Shown here in pieces: positions 1 to 11,290 of a stretch of 64,000 nt of DNA; position 1 is the stretch's first letter; each line of letters begins with the position of its first letter. The notes beneath the pieces were generated by a model, which did no database searches, was not told where the DNA came from, and saw only the letters and a list, made by a program, of their open reading frames with translations. The position numbers and the translations under genes were made by a program. Origin of the DNA: Cervus elaphus (Eukaryota > Chordata > Mammalia > Artiodactyla > Cervidae); NCBI RefSeq assembly GCF_910594005.1, contig NC_057834.1:104125650-104189649 (forward strand), in the 5' to 3' direction.

Positions 1-399
1 TAGTCATGGGGTAAAAATTTTAAAGTCATTAACCAGGCAATGCAGATAGCTATTCCCTTCTTTATCAGAACAGGGTTATAAGGTATTGAATGGAGCTGAT
101 ATTTGCCTTTCACAGCTCAGCTGGTTACGACAGTGGTCAGAGAAGCTTCAGTGAGGAAAACTGCTGATTCATGAGTACAACTGTATCCATTGGCATCCCG
201 GTCCATTATGACACATTTCTGAAGAGTTGTTTGGGGTGGAGGGACTGTCAGCCAAATATTATTTTTTTCCCCTTACACAGAACTTATGAGTAAATCTCAC
301 TGACATTTTGTCATAAACCAGATTTGTTTTAATGAATATTTGAGTCTTCAAGAGCAAGTAGCAAGGATGTGACGATAAGAATACCATTCTGGACAATAA

Positions 400-545
400 T
401 AGCAGTAACAGTTAATGCTCATTGAGTGTTTATTATGTGCTAGCTGCCGTTCTAAGTGCTCTTAATATATTAACTCATTAAATTTCACAATAACCTACAG
501 GTCCTTTTATTATCTCCCTTTTACAGAAGAAATGCTAAGAAAGGC
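400..545 (-). repeat. MIR/MIRb relic
   Basis: The order of phrases like gtgtttattatgtgctagc, ttaactcatt and cccttttacagaagaaat matches the reverse complement of MIR-type SINEs. It is diverged and old. Confidence 0.7.
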
Positions 546-656
546 TCAGACTTTTTCTACTGAGATAGTTTTATTACTGGCTTAAAGAGACACATAGTTT
601 TTTCTCCTGAGCAGTAGTACAGGGAAGATTTAGTTTTTTCATGCTGTGTGTGTGTG

Positions 657-775
657 TTAGTCACTTAGTCGTGTCCGACTCTTTGTGACCCCATGGACTG
701 AAGCCCACCAGGCTCCTCTGTCCATGGGATTCTCCAGGCAAGAATACTGGAGTGAATTGTCATTTCCTTCTCCAA
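657..775 (-). mobile_element. BovA-type SINE monomer
   Basis: It carries the ruminant SINE core in antisense orientation, including ccatggactgaagcccacc and agaatactggagtg. It is preceded by a short TG run (645-656) and lacks the tRNA-like head, so it is truncated. Confidence 0.85.
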
Positions 776-792
776 GCTGTATACCCCTTAAA

Positions 793-1006
793 GGGTTTCC
801 CTGGTGACTCAGTGGTAAAGAGTCTGCCTGCCAATGCAGGAGACGTGAGTTCGAACCCTGGGTCAGGAAGATCCTCTGGAAAAGGAAATGGCAACCCACT
901 CCAGTAGTCTTTGGCGGAAAGTTCCATGGATAGGGGCCTGGTGGGCTATAGCCCATGGGGTCACAAAAGAGTTGGACACGACTAAGCAACTAATCAACAA
1001 CAACTG
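793..1006 (+). mobile_element. Bov-tA SINE with target-site duplication
   Basis: A full-length tRNA-headed SINE starts at ttccctggtgactcagtgg and has a degenerate B box (gagttcgaaccc near 847). It ends in an AACAACAACT tail. The direct repeat CCCTTAAA flanks it at 785-792 and 1007-1014. With the antisense monomer at 657-775 it forms an inverted SINE pair. Confidence 0.9.
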
Positions 1007-1429
1007 CCCTTAAAAGGTGGGAGCCTTCAGACAACAGGCTGATGATCTCCTCCATCTCCTTTGGTGGGGAAGGATGTGAATGCATATCCCCAGGGTTATG
1101 AAGCAGAAATTTCCCTTGAGTTCTCATGTAATACTTCATCTTAAAAATGTGCCAGTTTTTCATTCTCTTGTGAAATGTATATTCTTACTTGCTTTAATAT
1201 AAACATTTGTGAAGTGTTTTTCTATTGTGCTTCTCAAATGAGTTGGTTATTCCCAGAAGATTTCTGGGTTTATCCTGGGGCATTTTTCATGTCCTCTGAT
1301 CCATTTCACAAGATATCACTAGTTCTTTGAAAGGACCTACAACCACAGCCAGTAGTTTATGAGTTATATGTAGACACAGAGCAAGACCTGACATGCACAC
1401 CTGAGGGTGACATGAGGCTGTGTGAGTGA

Positions 1430-1580
1430 CGGGCTCTAGCGTCAGATAGACCTGACACTCTGAGTGAGTCCTGCCCTCGATTCTCCTTCACGGGGGCACT
1501 GATATAGTTTCACTCACCTTCAGTGTCCTCATCTATAAAATATGAATAACAGTGCCCCACTTTAGGAAATAAAGTAAGAT
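1430..1580 (+). repeat. MIR relic
   Basis: The phrase tcagtgtcctcatctataaa and what follows match the 3' half of MIR in sense orientation. It is diverged. Confidence 0.65.
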
Positions 1581-1822
1581 CATAGGCCTTGGTCATCTCT
1601 GACTCTCCTCTGCGCCTTTTTTGCTAGGTATCCTCAGAAAACTTGTAAAGAAAAGTAGCCACTGTTAAAGGCTGCTAAAAATGTAGAATACAGATTCTAC
1701 CACTGGGAAAGAATTGCTCTATTCTGTGGCCGTTTAGCCAGCAGGAAGCCTCCTGTTGAACAGGCTAAAGCCTGGCTCCCGGCATTTTAAGAGCTCTTCT
1801 AGCGTCAGTGTTTCTCTTGCAG

Positions 1823-1965
1823 GTGTCTGCAACGTGGACTATCAGAACAAAGCCGGCTACACTGCTGTGATGATCACTCCCCTGGCTTCTGCTGAGACCG
1901 ATGAAGACATGGCTGTCGTCTGGAAGCTCTTAAGAGAAGGGAATGTGAACATCCAAGCTACTCAG
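1823..1965 (+). CDS. KANK4: KANK4 coding exon (third from last), ankyrin region
   Basis: This 143-bp exon sits between a pyrimidine-rich acceptor (tttctcttgcag, AG at 1821-1822) and a donor (CAG|GTAGGA, GT at 1966). It begins with the last two bases of a split codon and then gives 47 codons starting VCNVDYQNKAGYTAVMIT and ending in VNIQATQ. The NVDYQNKAGYTAVM stretch is the conserved opening of the C-terminal ankyrin domain of KANK proteins, cytoskeletal adaptors that work at cortical adhesion sites. The wording matches KANK4 better than KANK1-3. The exon ends in phase 0 and reads straight into the next exon at 5365. Earlier exons (KN motif, coiled coil) lie left of the window. Splice sites and frame are read directly; the paralogue assignment is from memory of the family. 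Confidence 0.95.
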
Positions 1966-3890
1966 GTAGGAGGAGTGAACATGATCTCCTCTTTGATGAA
2001 TGCAGGCTCCTCCTAGTTTTGTTCTGCCAGTGGGGTGAGGAACTCCATGCAGATCCAGTTTTTAGCTTGAGAAGTCTGGGCCTTCCAAGTGGCATCTATC
2101 CAAAGATTGGACTTCTGGTTTCCTTGGAGCCTCTTGAGGCCCAGACAGGCTGAGACAGAGGTTGTGAACTTGTAATCTATGTTCTGGGCTGAAACTGGGC
2201 AGATTCCTTCTGGGCCAGACTCCTTGAACTGAAAGTTCCCACAGATAGCATCTGGACAAGGCATTTGCTATTTGTGATCTAGAAAGCCCCTGGAGGTGAT
2301 ACATAGAGGGATCATGAATCACAGAGCAGCTCAGAGGGTTGGGTTGTCTCTGTTCAGCTGCAGGGCCCTTCTCCTTGAGAATATGGAACGAAGGTGTAAC
2401 CCTTAGCCAGTAGGGCTTTGAGTCAGAGGGAGCTCCATATGGAACAGTGGGAACTCTTCAAAAGGCCACTTGCCCATCTTTGACCAAGAGGAGAATAAGT
2501 GGAGTGCATTCCACTCTCCTTTCCCCCTAGAGTGATCATGGGTGTAGCCCCACTCTCAAGAACTATGAAGGGTCTGAGATTGTACTCTCCCTTAAAGCTA
2601 ACAAGTTAGCTGCCACAGTGTCATGGATGCTGGCAGAAGACACAGGACTCCTATGCCAAAGGCCAGTGTGGTATTCACAGTGGTAACAGTAGTCAGAGCA
2701 TCGCTATTTATACCTGTTCCTGGAGTCCCGATAGCTACAGGGCGGTGTGAGGAGGAGCAGACCCCTGTGCACAGAGGGGGCTGTGTTACTAGAGAGAAAC
2801 CCTGAGCTTAGGGGGACCTAAATCTTCCATACTGGTTAGTAAGCATGACTGCCCTCTGTTCTGAAGGAGACACTACCTCTGTCTTCCAATGCTGTTCACT
2901 GTACGTTCTTCCTTAAAAAGACAGTGAAACAAAAGGCCAGATAGTGCCTCACTCACCGGATTGCAGCAAACCAAGATACCATAGAAAACGGTCTCCCAAC
3001 AATCCATTTAACTCTGCTATCCACCCCAGCCCAAAGTGATTGCAGCTAAACCTGATGGCAAAGTCATTTTGCCCACTTCACATAATAGCAATCCTATTGG
3101 TGGCAAGAATCAGACATTTATAGCTTACTTTCTGGTTTTTGAAGTGTTTTCACTCACCTATAGCTTACACCATAGGACTCAGTAAAGCTGTTTTCACTTC
3201 AAATATTTTCCATAAACATAGTAAATCTTTTTTTCTCAATCGGCCCTCTTGAAGGCAGAATGCTCACTAATGATCAAAATATATGCCCTTCTTGTAGAGG
3301 AGAAACCGATGATGTAGGAGAATAAGGGACCCATCCCACGTTGCCAAGGGAAGGAAGGGATTACACGGCGTAGCCGTGCTCTTCAGCGCCCCCTGGGGGT
3401 TTTAGGTATTAAGGGAGCCACAGGCATCAGGGTAGATAGGAGTGAGCTGGGAGGCCAGGAGTCTCCTGGGCTAAGCTACCTATTTCTCTCTGTATCTCCA
3501 GGGTTGGCACTGCACCGCGCTGATAACAGTATTCTGTAAATGTTTGTTGAATTAAATTGTATGGAACCAGACCAGGAGGGAGGTGAGGAAGGAAAGGGTC
3601 CCAAGTCAGGCAGTGGGCAGACAGGAAGACATCTGTATGTGACAGCTGGCTTTCATAACACTCGGAGAGAGGGCCCTGGAGGGAAACTGTGGTCTGGTTA
3701 GTACACTCAACAGGTATTACCTCAGGACTAGGTATAAGCAAACCAAAGAGCAAAGAGTCTTCTCTGGAGAGATCTGCCTTCCAGAGAAATGGGGAACCAG
3801 GACACCTGACGATACATTCCCATGGTGGTCAGACATTATCTCTAACACTCATAAAGACAATAATAGCTAAAATGTATACAACATTTGGGC

Positions 3891-4093
3891 TTCTCTACTG
3901 GCTCAGATGGTAAAGAATCTGTCTCCAATGCAGGAGACCTGAGTTTGATCCCTGGATTGGGATGATCTCTTAGAGAAGGGAATGGCTGCCCACTTCAGTA
4001 TTTTTGCTTGGGAAATCCCATGACAGAGGAGCCTGCTGGGCTACAGTTACAAAGAGTGGGACACAACTGTGTGACTAACACTTTCACACACAT
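3891..4093 (+). mobile_element. Bov-tA SINE with 11-bp target-site duplication
   Basis: The tRNA-like head (cttctctactggctcagatgg) is followed by the BovA body. AACATTTGGGC occurs at 3880-3890 and 4094-4104. The SINE landed at the edge of a MIR relic. Confidence 0.9.
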
Positions 4094-4104
4094 AACATTT
4101 GGGC

Positions 4105-4280
4105 CTCATGCAGGTCCCACAACAGCCCCAGGGGGTAGGTAATATCCTTAAGCATTCCTGTTTTACCAGACCAGCAAAAATCACCAAGAGGTTAACTTAT
4201 CCAGACTCACATAAGCAGTATGTGACAGGGCCAGCCTTTTTCTGATTGCAGCCCCCTTACTTTTCTCTAAGCCCCGGCCT
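4105..4280 (-). repeat. MIR relic
   Basis: The series gggggtaggtaatatcc, ttttaccagac, aagaggttaacttatcc and cataagcagtatgtgacagg follows the reverse complement of MIR. Confidence 0.65.
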
Positions 4281-4619
4281 TCTGGGCAGGGAAACATAAT
4301 CTATCAGTGACTGCACTTTGGAGCCTTAATCAGTGAACACATCAGCCAACATGTTTTACTTGTAAGACGCTGTGCTCAGAGCCACAGGGGATCTGAAGGG
4401 AGAGAAAACAGAGCCCTTACCTCATTCCTACAACCTTACAAAGCCTGACATTCAGTCAGAGAGACCCGCCTGACCTGCCTGGAACCCCGGAGAGAATCAT
4501 GAGTGCAAAATATATAATCAAGTTGTATAAGAGTACTGTGTATATACAGGAAAATCCAAGGGAAATGATGATCAATTTATTATCAGAAAAAATAGCTACC
4601 ACACATTTTTATATTTATA

Positions 4620-4770
4620 CCCTTTATTTCATTTGACTTTCACAAATACTCTCACCAAGACTGACCAAGATTCTGGGACACCAAGTGACGTGGCCAGGGT
4701 CACACTTTGGGAAACAGCAGAACCAGAGCTTTGTCTCACTCTCTGACTCTGATCCCTTGCTATGTGCACT
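4620..4770 (-). repeat. Probable MIR relic
   Basis: A diverged tract with the order ttcatttgactttcacaaat, ccaagtgacgtggccagggtc and accagagc, resembling antisense MIR. Confidence 0.45.
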
Positions 4771-4977
4771 GATTATTACAAGCAAGTGAAAGATTGTTGT
4801 CAATGGCTGTGGGCTAGCGATGACCATAGTACCACGCAGAGAGCTTGGTGAGAAAAGAGCGTTCTGGGTATCATTCAGCTGAAAATATCAGAGGCATTCA
4901 GAGCAATCCCAGGCTTCCTAGAGGAAGTTAGGCTGGGGCAGGCAGTCAGAAGCTATGCTCCTGACTTTTAAGCCCTC

Positions 4978-5270
4978 CGTTTATTCCATCATTCAACGTT
5001 TATCAGCACGTACTTGGTACTAGGTGCTGGAGAGAGAGATGAAAAAGACTTAGTCCCTGCCATCAAAGATGTCACAGCCCATGAGAAAGACAGAGGTTGA
5101 CATGTTGCAGAACCAAATGGTAAGTGCTGTGTTATGAAAGCTGCGCTTGGAGTGTAAGTCAAGGGCTTTAGAGACGATGTACATTTGACTAGTGTCTTAG
5201 AAGAGGAGTAGAAGTTTGCCAGGCTAAGGAAGATACGTCCCATACCACGGAGATTCAGATCAACTATCAT
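4978..5270 (-). repeat. L2 LINE 3' end
   Basis: The run from cattcaacgtttatcagcac through ggtactaggtgctgga and tccctgccatcaaagatgtc is the typical antisense L2 tail. It ends about 95 bp before a KANK4 exon. Confidence 0.75.
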
Positions 5271-5364
5271 TTTCCAGAGAAATCTTTCCTGCTTGCACGT
5301 AGGCTATAGAGGGGGTCCTTCCCATCAGCCACAACCTGACCACACCCCTGCTGTTTGTGTGCAG

Positions 5365-5565
5365 GGGGGCCAGACGGCGCTGATGCTGGGAGTCAGCCAC
5401 GACAGGGAGGACATGGTCCAGGCGCTGCTGAGCTGCCAGGCAGATGTCAACCTACAGGACCATGATGGATCGTCAGCCCTCATGCTGGCCTGTCGCCATG
5501 GCAACACTGACATGGTACGGCTGCTCCTGGCACATCCAGCCTGCGACAGCAGCCTGACTGACAAG
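5365..5565 (+). CDS. KANK4: KANK4 coding exon (penultimate), two ankyrin repeats
   Basis: This 201-bp exon (67 codons, phase 0 at both ends) is bounded by gtgtgcag at 5357-5364 and AAG|GTGAGA at 5566. It holds two ankyrin repeats. The first opens with GGQTALMLGVSHDREDMV and contains the loop ADVNLQDHDG. The second opens with SSALMLACRHGNTDMVRLLL and ends ACDSSLTDK. The TALM/SALM helix starts and the ADVNLQD hairpin are standard ankyrin features, and KANK family members share this order. The preceding exon ends on a codon boundary and the next begins with AGRTALSIAL, so the three exons form one continuous ankyrin array. No stop, frameshift or missing motif is seen. An overlapping minus-strand reading frame is a shadow. 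Confidence 0.96.
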
Positions 5566-6016
5566 GTGAGACTTATAGGCAATTAACAAGTGGGTCTTTC
5601 GCTTTCCTTCCTGAAAAGTACCTTGCCAGCTAGCAGGATTCAAGGAAACATATGGCAATAGCAACAGAATTAACCTCATAAGGCTGTTCTTGGGTTTAAA
5701 TGAGATGACCCATGTAAATGCTGAGAGACTTGGGGCTGGGAAACCCAAAACTCTAGCCTTTTACACCATTCTGAGGGGTTATGTCCAGGCCTGCTCTCAG
5801 CCCTGAAGCACATCTGATCACGGCAATAACAGTGTGTGTCCTTTGAGGCAGCAGCTTGAGCAGGGAAGCTCTGCTGTCCACGGGGCTCCCAAAAGGCAGG
5901 AGGAAGGAACCATGTGCAAATCATGTCCCCTCTTGGAAGTGGCCCACCTTACAGAGGGGCCCGTTTCATGGAGACAGCCTGCCTGAAGCTGCATCGGCAG
6001 ACACAGTCTTCTTGTA

Positions 6017-6072
6017 AGGCGATGGTGATGGCAGTGATGAGGATGGTGATGACGGTGGTGGTGACCGTAATG
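6017..6072. repeat. Imperfect GATGGTGAT-type simple repeat
   Basis: A short imperfect tract of GATGGTGATGG, GGTGGTGGTG and similar triplets in the last KANK4 intron. It gives a histidine-rich shadow frame on the minus strand. Confidence 0.8.
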
Positions 6073-6089
6073 AGATAACAGTGGTGAAG

Positions 6090-6262
6090 AGTTAACCCAT
6101 ACCAAGCAGTTACCTCAGACCATCTTGTTTAAATCCCATAACAACGTTATGAGGTTGACTCTGTTGATGCCACCCATTCATTTATGAGGAAACCGAGGCA
6201 CCAGGTGGTGAAGTAACATATGCAAGGTCACATAGTTAGCTAGTAGAACCAGCTCCATCAGA
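6090..6262 (-). repeat. MIR relic
   Basis: The ordered phrases tcccataacaacgttatgagg, gaggaaaccgaggcacc and gcaaggtcacatagttagc match antisense MIR well. Confidence 0.8.
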
Positions 6263-6907
6263 CTCCTAAGAACACTCATAGAAACTAACTCTTTCTGTGC
6301 ATTACCTCACAGTTCAAAAGGGACAAAGGCCTGGGGAGGGAAAGAGCGCCCCCTAGTAAGAAAGGGGCTCTGAACTCCCCACCACTGTTCCATCAGTGAC
6401 TCAAGCTGCCAGGTCCCTCCCACCACACTCAGGCAGCAGGCAGACCCGCCCCTTGTCTTCAGGTCCCCTGAACCCCAGCTCTGTCCGAAGTCATTTCTGT
6501 GATCAGTGGAGAGCACAGACCCTCTTGAAATGCCTGTGGGAACAGTGGCGGGCTCTGAAAATAAGATCCTCTTTTTCCAGATGGGATACAGTCAGACTAA
6601 GGCTGTGTGTCAATGAGCTCCCTGCAGGGTTGGCCTGGGGCTGAAGGAGGTGGCCTCTTAATCTGGAACAGGCCCAGGGCCCTTTCATGGGGTAACCACG
6701 GCAGTGGAGGAGGCCTGAGAGGGCAGGCCTGCAGGACGGGGGACAGAAGCTTTGCAAGTCCCTGGTTAGCGGGCATCACCAGGCAGTGAGACTGAGGCTA
6801 TCTCGCGGAGTCTGCCGCAGACTAGAGAGCTCAGTGGCTGCTTTCAGGAGGTGGAGGAAGAGCCGTGGCAGGAAGACTCCATGGTTCTTCCAACAAATTG
6901 AGTGATG

Positions 6908-7115
6908 GTTAGAAGCATGGAATTTTAAACACCCATGAGTTTGAAACTGGACTGTGTAACTGTGCCTTTGGGCAGGTCACCTAACCACTCTGAGCCTCAG
7001 TATGCTTGTCTATAAATGAGGATAGTAACAGACCAGACCTTAATATGGTAACATTTGTAAAGCCCCTATTAGATAGCTAAGAAATATTTAGTTAATGGCA
7101 ACTGTTATTGTTGTG
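6908..7115 (+). repeat. MIR relic
   Basis: The order gtgcctttgggcaggtcacc, taaccactctgagcctcag and ctataaatgaggatagtaac is the sense MIR core. Confidence 0.8.
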
Positions 7116-7267
7116 AATAGGTGAACCGTGATAGCAAATACAAAGCAGCCACTGCATGAATGAGTAGGGACCAGGGCATTTGCGGGCCGTGTCTGGAGGG
7201 AATAGGGAGGGTGAAGGTCTGGAGTTAGGAGGGGCCAATCAGAGAAGACTGGTCCTCAAAGGGAGAC

Positions 7268-7482
7268 ATGGTTCTCATTCAGGAGTGATTTTTCCCTCCG
7301 GGGAAGATCCCACAGTGTCTGAAGACATTTTCATCTGTTTTAAGTATGTGCAGGGGTCAGTCCTGGCATCTAGTGGGTAGAGGCCAGGGATGTTGCTGGA
7401 CATCCTACAATGTATGGCAGCAGTGAAGAATTACAAATTATCTGGCCCAACATGTCAGTGGTGCCAAGGCTGAGAAACTCTG
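7268..7482 (+). mobile_element. MER20 (hAT-Charlie non-autonomous DNA transposon)
   Basis: The full-length pattern is visible: ggttctcattcaggagtg at the start, ggcatctagtgggtagaggc in the middle, and aggctgagaaactctg at the end. Length and order fit the roughly 220-bp eutherian MER20 consensus as I recall it. It lies within the last KANK4 intron in sense orientation. Confidence 0.8.
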
Positions 7483-8361
7483 GTATAGGTGAATAATGAA
7501 GTACTGAACTTCTCGGATGAGAAGCCATCCAAGTCAAGTGCTGGATCGGGAAGAGCCTTACCAGGGTTGAGGACCAGGCTGGCTGCAGTTTGGGGGAGGG
7601 CTGGAAGCTGGGGAAGTAGGAACAACGGGGCAGCTAAACCAGAGATGGTGACGGAAACCCATCTTAGGGGAGGGTGGAGAGGGTTAGGTGATGCCCAGCG
7701 AGCACAGGGTTGCCCAGGCAGTCAGTCAGCAGGCCCACAGAAGATTCTAGACCCCAGCTCACAGAGGCCAATCAATCACCGACTGCCTGCTGAGGTTTCC
7801 CAGCAGGAGTTTCCCAAATTGACTTGGGTGAGAAATGTCAGTGGGAGATAGGGACAGCTGACTGGGGACCCAGCAAGCACCAAGCCCTGTGCCTCCTGCT
7901 GTGCATGGAGGGGTGGTGTCCAGCCCTTATCATGATCACCATCTCCTTCCAATGTTCAGTTTCCTATGGAGACTTAGGTACGCCGTTGGAAAACTGTGAG
8001 AGAAATCATGTCTTGAAATTGGATTCTCTCATCCTGCCAACATTTAAAGGTTGCTGTGAATGCAGAACCCCCAGAACAGCCAGCAAGGTGTCTTTCCCAA
8101 GTTTGGAAGGTAATTGGAGAAATTGATCACCCAGCCTCTTGGGGCAGCCAGAGTGATAAGGATGCGGAGGTGGTGGTGAGGGTGGAGGCCTGCCCCCAAC
8201 CCCGAGGCTCACCCTTGGAAGGGCTTGTTTGGGCAATGCCTCCAAAACACTTATTAAATTGAGAGCTTCTAGAAGGCAGAGACTATGCCTTGCTCATCTT
8301 TTCCTGATATGCAGTGGCTTCTTGTTGAGTTCTTGTCATATTGAAAGATAACCCCCCACCA

Positions 8362-8362
<1 letters not shown>

Positions 8363-8394
<32 letters not shown>
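8363..8394. repeat. (CA)n microsatellite, about 16 repeats
   Basis: An uninterrupted AC run in the last KANK4 intron, long enough to be length-variable. Confidence 0.97.
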
Positions 8395-8398
<4 letters not shown>

Positions 8399-9814
8399 GT
8401 GTGCTGGCTGCCCGAGCCCCTGCCATCTCTCTGGGCCTGCAGTGATGCTGAACAGGGACCTGCTGTTCCTGACTCCCACCAGAGCTGCGTGCCATGGACT
8501 TGTTCCCAGTGCTTGGGCAGAGGCATCTCAGGGACACACCCTCCCCAGGTGGTCTCTCTGGCCACCCTTTCTGAACTGAATGTGGCCCTCCACTTTCTAT
8601 GTCTGCAGTTGAAGAGCTCCTAGATGTAGGCTGTCATCTCCAGGTGGGCCCTGTCAAAGTTGCACGTGTCCCCTGAGACTGGCTCTGTGACTCTTGCCCG
8701 GTTAATCACACTGTGTTTCTGTTATGTGGAGCCTCCGTGTTGATGAAGTGCGGCAGGGGACAGGCCTAAATAAACCCCGGGTGCCTCTGTGGGGCTTTCA
8801 CAAGATGCCTCTGAGAAACATCTTTGCTTTCTTCCAGACTTGTCCAGTCTAGGAGCATATTCGTTAGGATTCAGGTGGCTCAAGTTATTGATCAACTTGA
8901 ATACTCTGTTATAATGTCACTGGCATTCCCTCTTTCAACAGTGCATTTAGGACCGACCAGACTGTGGGCGTGGGGCCAGGGGCTGGGCCAGCAGAACAGG
9001 CCAGATCCAGTGGCTGACCTCATGGGGACTGAGATTTGTCGAATAACTCCACAAATACCAAGCTGCAAAGACTGATAAGAGTCACGAGGCCTTTTCAGGG
9101 AAAACTTCATCTTTGTCTGTTTGGGGAAGCCTGTTTGCTGAAACGCTGCTTCCTCTGCCTGTCCCCCACCCTTCCCCCATACACACAGGGTGGTCATCCT
9201 CTCTGGAGCTCACTCTGCTTCTCTGCTGCTTGTTTGACCTCTGGCCATACATTATAGTTATTTACGTGTGTGTGGGGGGGGGGCCTTGGTGTCAGCTAGA
9301 CTCCGTCCTGAAGCTCAGAAAAGAGACTGAAGGGGTTTTAGCTGAGTGTGAACACTTCCTACCTGCTCCTGTGGAATTTCCACATTTTAGGAAGTAGTTT
9401 CCCCCATCTGCAGTAGAGAGCACCCTAGTAAGTCTTGGGTGGCCCCCATGTGTCAACCTATTAATGTTTTGTCGCAATATGTAAAAATATTCACACATTT
9501 AAATGGGCTAAGTAAGGACCAGAGATAACCTTAGGTTGGATTTTGCCTCCAAATGAGTTGCCAAAAAAGTGGGTTTTGGAGCTGTTTTGGTTTCATAATT
9601 CTGGGTATGGGTTGGAGCCCTCATGGAGCTGAGCGTCTACTGCATCATGGCAGCCCTTCCCCTCATCTCTGTGCAGAGAAGGGCTGGTGCTGCCTACTGA
9701 GAGTTGCTCTGCCTGCAGCTTCTTTAGATAGCAGGATGCAGCTCCTTGCACTGCAACTGTCACGAGAAAAGTTAGCATGGTATTAAATATGAAGAGGTAA
9801 AAATGAATGTGCCC

Positions 9815-10245
9815 TTCCTAGTTGCAAGCCCATTTCGAAGAATTGATCCTTAGGAAATAATTAGGAATGGGAGCATGCTTTCTGCACTAAGTTTATGATG
9901 GTGAAGACTTGGAAACAACCTAAATCTCCAGTAGAAGGAAAATAGTTCAGTAAATAATGGAATATTATTCAGTGGATAAGAAAAACGATATGTTCTGATG
10001 ACTGTGTAAGAGCAGGGAAAGTCTCATAGCATATCATGGTGAGTTAAAAATAAAAGCAACATTCAAAATTGATACACATGATCATTCCTCTACATAAAAA
10101 CCAACAACACATTTGCACAGAAGAAAAGATTGGAGGGAAATTCACCAAAAGGCTAACTCTCATTTAGGTCTGTGTAATGAAATAATGGAAGAGTTGTTTT
10201 CATCCCTCTGTTTTCCAATTTTAAAAGAAAAAGTGTTAAAAACCA
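9815..10245 (+). mobile_element. Old L1 (L1M-type) 3' end
   Basis: The phrases acttggaaacaacctaaatc, taaataatggaatattattc and ggtgagttaaaaataaaagc match the 3' part of mammalian L1M elements. It ends 237 bp before the terminal KANK4 exon. Confidence 0.7.
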
Positions 10246-10481
10246 AGTGACACTTCTTTATTTTCATCGGAACAGATTTCCGAGGAGTGAATGCTGTTTC
10301 CACTGAAGGGAGCCCGTTTCTCTGACCCTCATGTCATTGGAGTCTCCTCCTCTCCTCTGAGAATGCTTGAAACAGACTTCCATGCCCTGTATATATCTCT
10401 GGTTCCCAACTCACCCTTCCTTTCTGCGGTGGGAAGCAGATGGGATAAAAATTTGTTTTTCCTTTTCTTTCTCTCTTGTAG

Positions 10482-10586
10482 GCTGGCCGAACGGCTTTGT
10501 CCATCGCTCTGAAATCGCCCGCCCATGTGGAAATTGCAGGGCTGCTTCGGGCCCACTCGAAGCAGGGCAGGCCCCTGGGGCCATAG
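10482..10586 (+). CDS. KANK4: KANK4 terminal coding exon with stop codon
   Basis: The coding part of the last exon follows a strong acceptor (ctctcttgtag, AG at 10480-10481). It gives 34 codons beginning AGRTALSIALKSPAHVEIAG, then a short tail ending RPLGP and TAG at 10584-10586. It completes the last ankyrin repeat and the protein C terminus. The phase agrees with the previous exon (phase 0). The three exons together supply 148 complete codons, about the last seventh of a roughly 1000-residue protein. The exon is easy to overlook because its frame has no nearby ATG and longer overlapping frames run across it. Lying tail-first into a repeat-rich region fits KANK4 as the only gene here. Confidence 0.95.
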   Translation, partial: AGRTALSIALKSPAHVEIAGLLRAHSKQGRPLGP

Positions 10587-11290
10587 GGGCTGTGGAAGAG
10601 CTGGCAGCTATCAACAGAAGAAGCATTGTTTGGACTCTTCCCTCGTGGAGAGGGCATGGGTCATAGCCAGAGGGCTGCGCCTGAAAAGAAGAAACAATGC
10701 CAAATATGCACATACATTCCTGTTGTATAATTTTGCTCATTAGGATGCTTTGTAGTTTTTGCCTTAGGCCAAGCCCCAAAACTCTGGGCTGTAGAGGGGT
10801 GCAAGGTGCAGGGTGCATTGGTGTCGGCTAAAAAAATTCCCAAACATCTTCAGCCTCGAATTCCTCATGACTCTACCCTTTGCCACACCGTGTAGTGAGC
10901 AGGCAGGCAGGAGCACAGTAGCAAAGCAATACTTTTTACATGGAATTTTAAAGTGCACCGTCTTTTTGTTTTTTAATCAATTATATGTGAAGATGTCCCA
11001 TTGGACTTGCATGTCTAGAGAAGAGGGGTGGGGAAGGGGTGGGATTTAAGCAGCTGCCCTGGCAGTCATTCTCTGGAGGACCTAAGGAGAATCACTGTGC
11101 AGGCCGGTGAAACTGAACAAATCCCACTGGGGCCTCTGTTTAGTTGGGGTTGACAGAGAAATCTTAAATTCAGATGAGGTAGGAAGAAGCACATTGGTGT
11201 CAGTGCCAGATACACAGTCTTGACCATTTCCAAGTCATCAGGTGGCTCCACTTTGCTCCAGGGAAATTGAAATTAAATAGAAAATTATCC
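10587..11290 (+). other. KANK4: Putative KANK4 3' UTR
   Basis: The stretch after the KANK4 stop codon has no recognisable repeat up to the SINE at 11441, which fits an untranslated exon. No AATAAA is found from 10587 to about 12000. The first usable variant hexamer is ATTAAA at 11272-11277, with a GTGTATTT stretch about 35 bases later. The end given here is therefore a guess. A longer 3' UTR reaching into the duplicated block is possible. Confidence 0.45.

Larger units (their letters stand above)
1..1822 (+). other. KANK4: KANK4 intron, 3' part
   Basis: Non-coding intron sequence upstream of the first visible exon. It holds a minus-oriented MIR relic, a head-to-head pair of ruminant SINEs and a plus-oriented MIR. 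No exon with good splice sites was recognised in it. Confidence 0.7.
1966..5364 (+). other. KANK4: KANK4 intron
   Basis: A 3.4-kb intron between the first two visible exons, running from GTAGGA to gtgtgcag. It contains an L2 tail near 3480-3560, a Bov-tA SINE inserted beside a MIR, another MIR and an L2 in minus orientation. Most of 1966-3400 shows no recognisable repeat or conserved coding frame. Confidence 0.85.
5566..10481 (+). other. KANK4: KANK4 last intron
   Basis: A 4.9-kb intron running from GTGAGA to ctcttgtag. It contains a GAT/GGT-rich tract, MIR copies, a MER20 DNA transposon, a CA microsatellite and an old L1 3' end. Stretches 5566-6000, 6263-6900 and 8400-9260 show no clear repeat. 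Their modest open frames lack conserved content. Confidence 0.85.

Noticed and set aside
793..880. tRNA-like sequence with a B-box-like motif
   Set aside because: It is the tRNA-derived head of a Bov-tA SINE, not a functional tRNA gene. The same applies to the other SINE heads.
657..989. 110-codon minus-strand frame
   Set aside because: It is made of two opposed SINEs. Similar SINE-derived frames recur throughout the window.
5325..5748. Minus-strand frames over the penultimate KANK4 exon
   Set aside because: They are shadows created by the codon use of the ankyrin exon.
5818..6105. Histidine-rich minus-strand frame
   Set aside because: It comes from the GAT/GGT simple repeat in a KANK4 intron.
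10411..10818. 135-codon minus-strand frame over the last KANK4 exon
   Set aside because: It is antisense to a well-supported exon and its 3' UTR, with no independent evidence.
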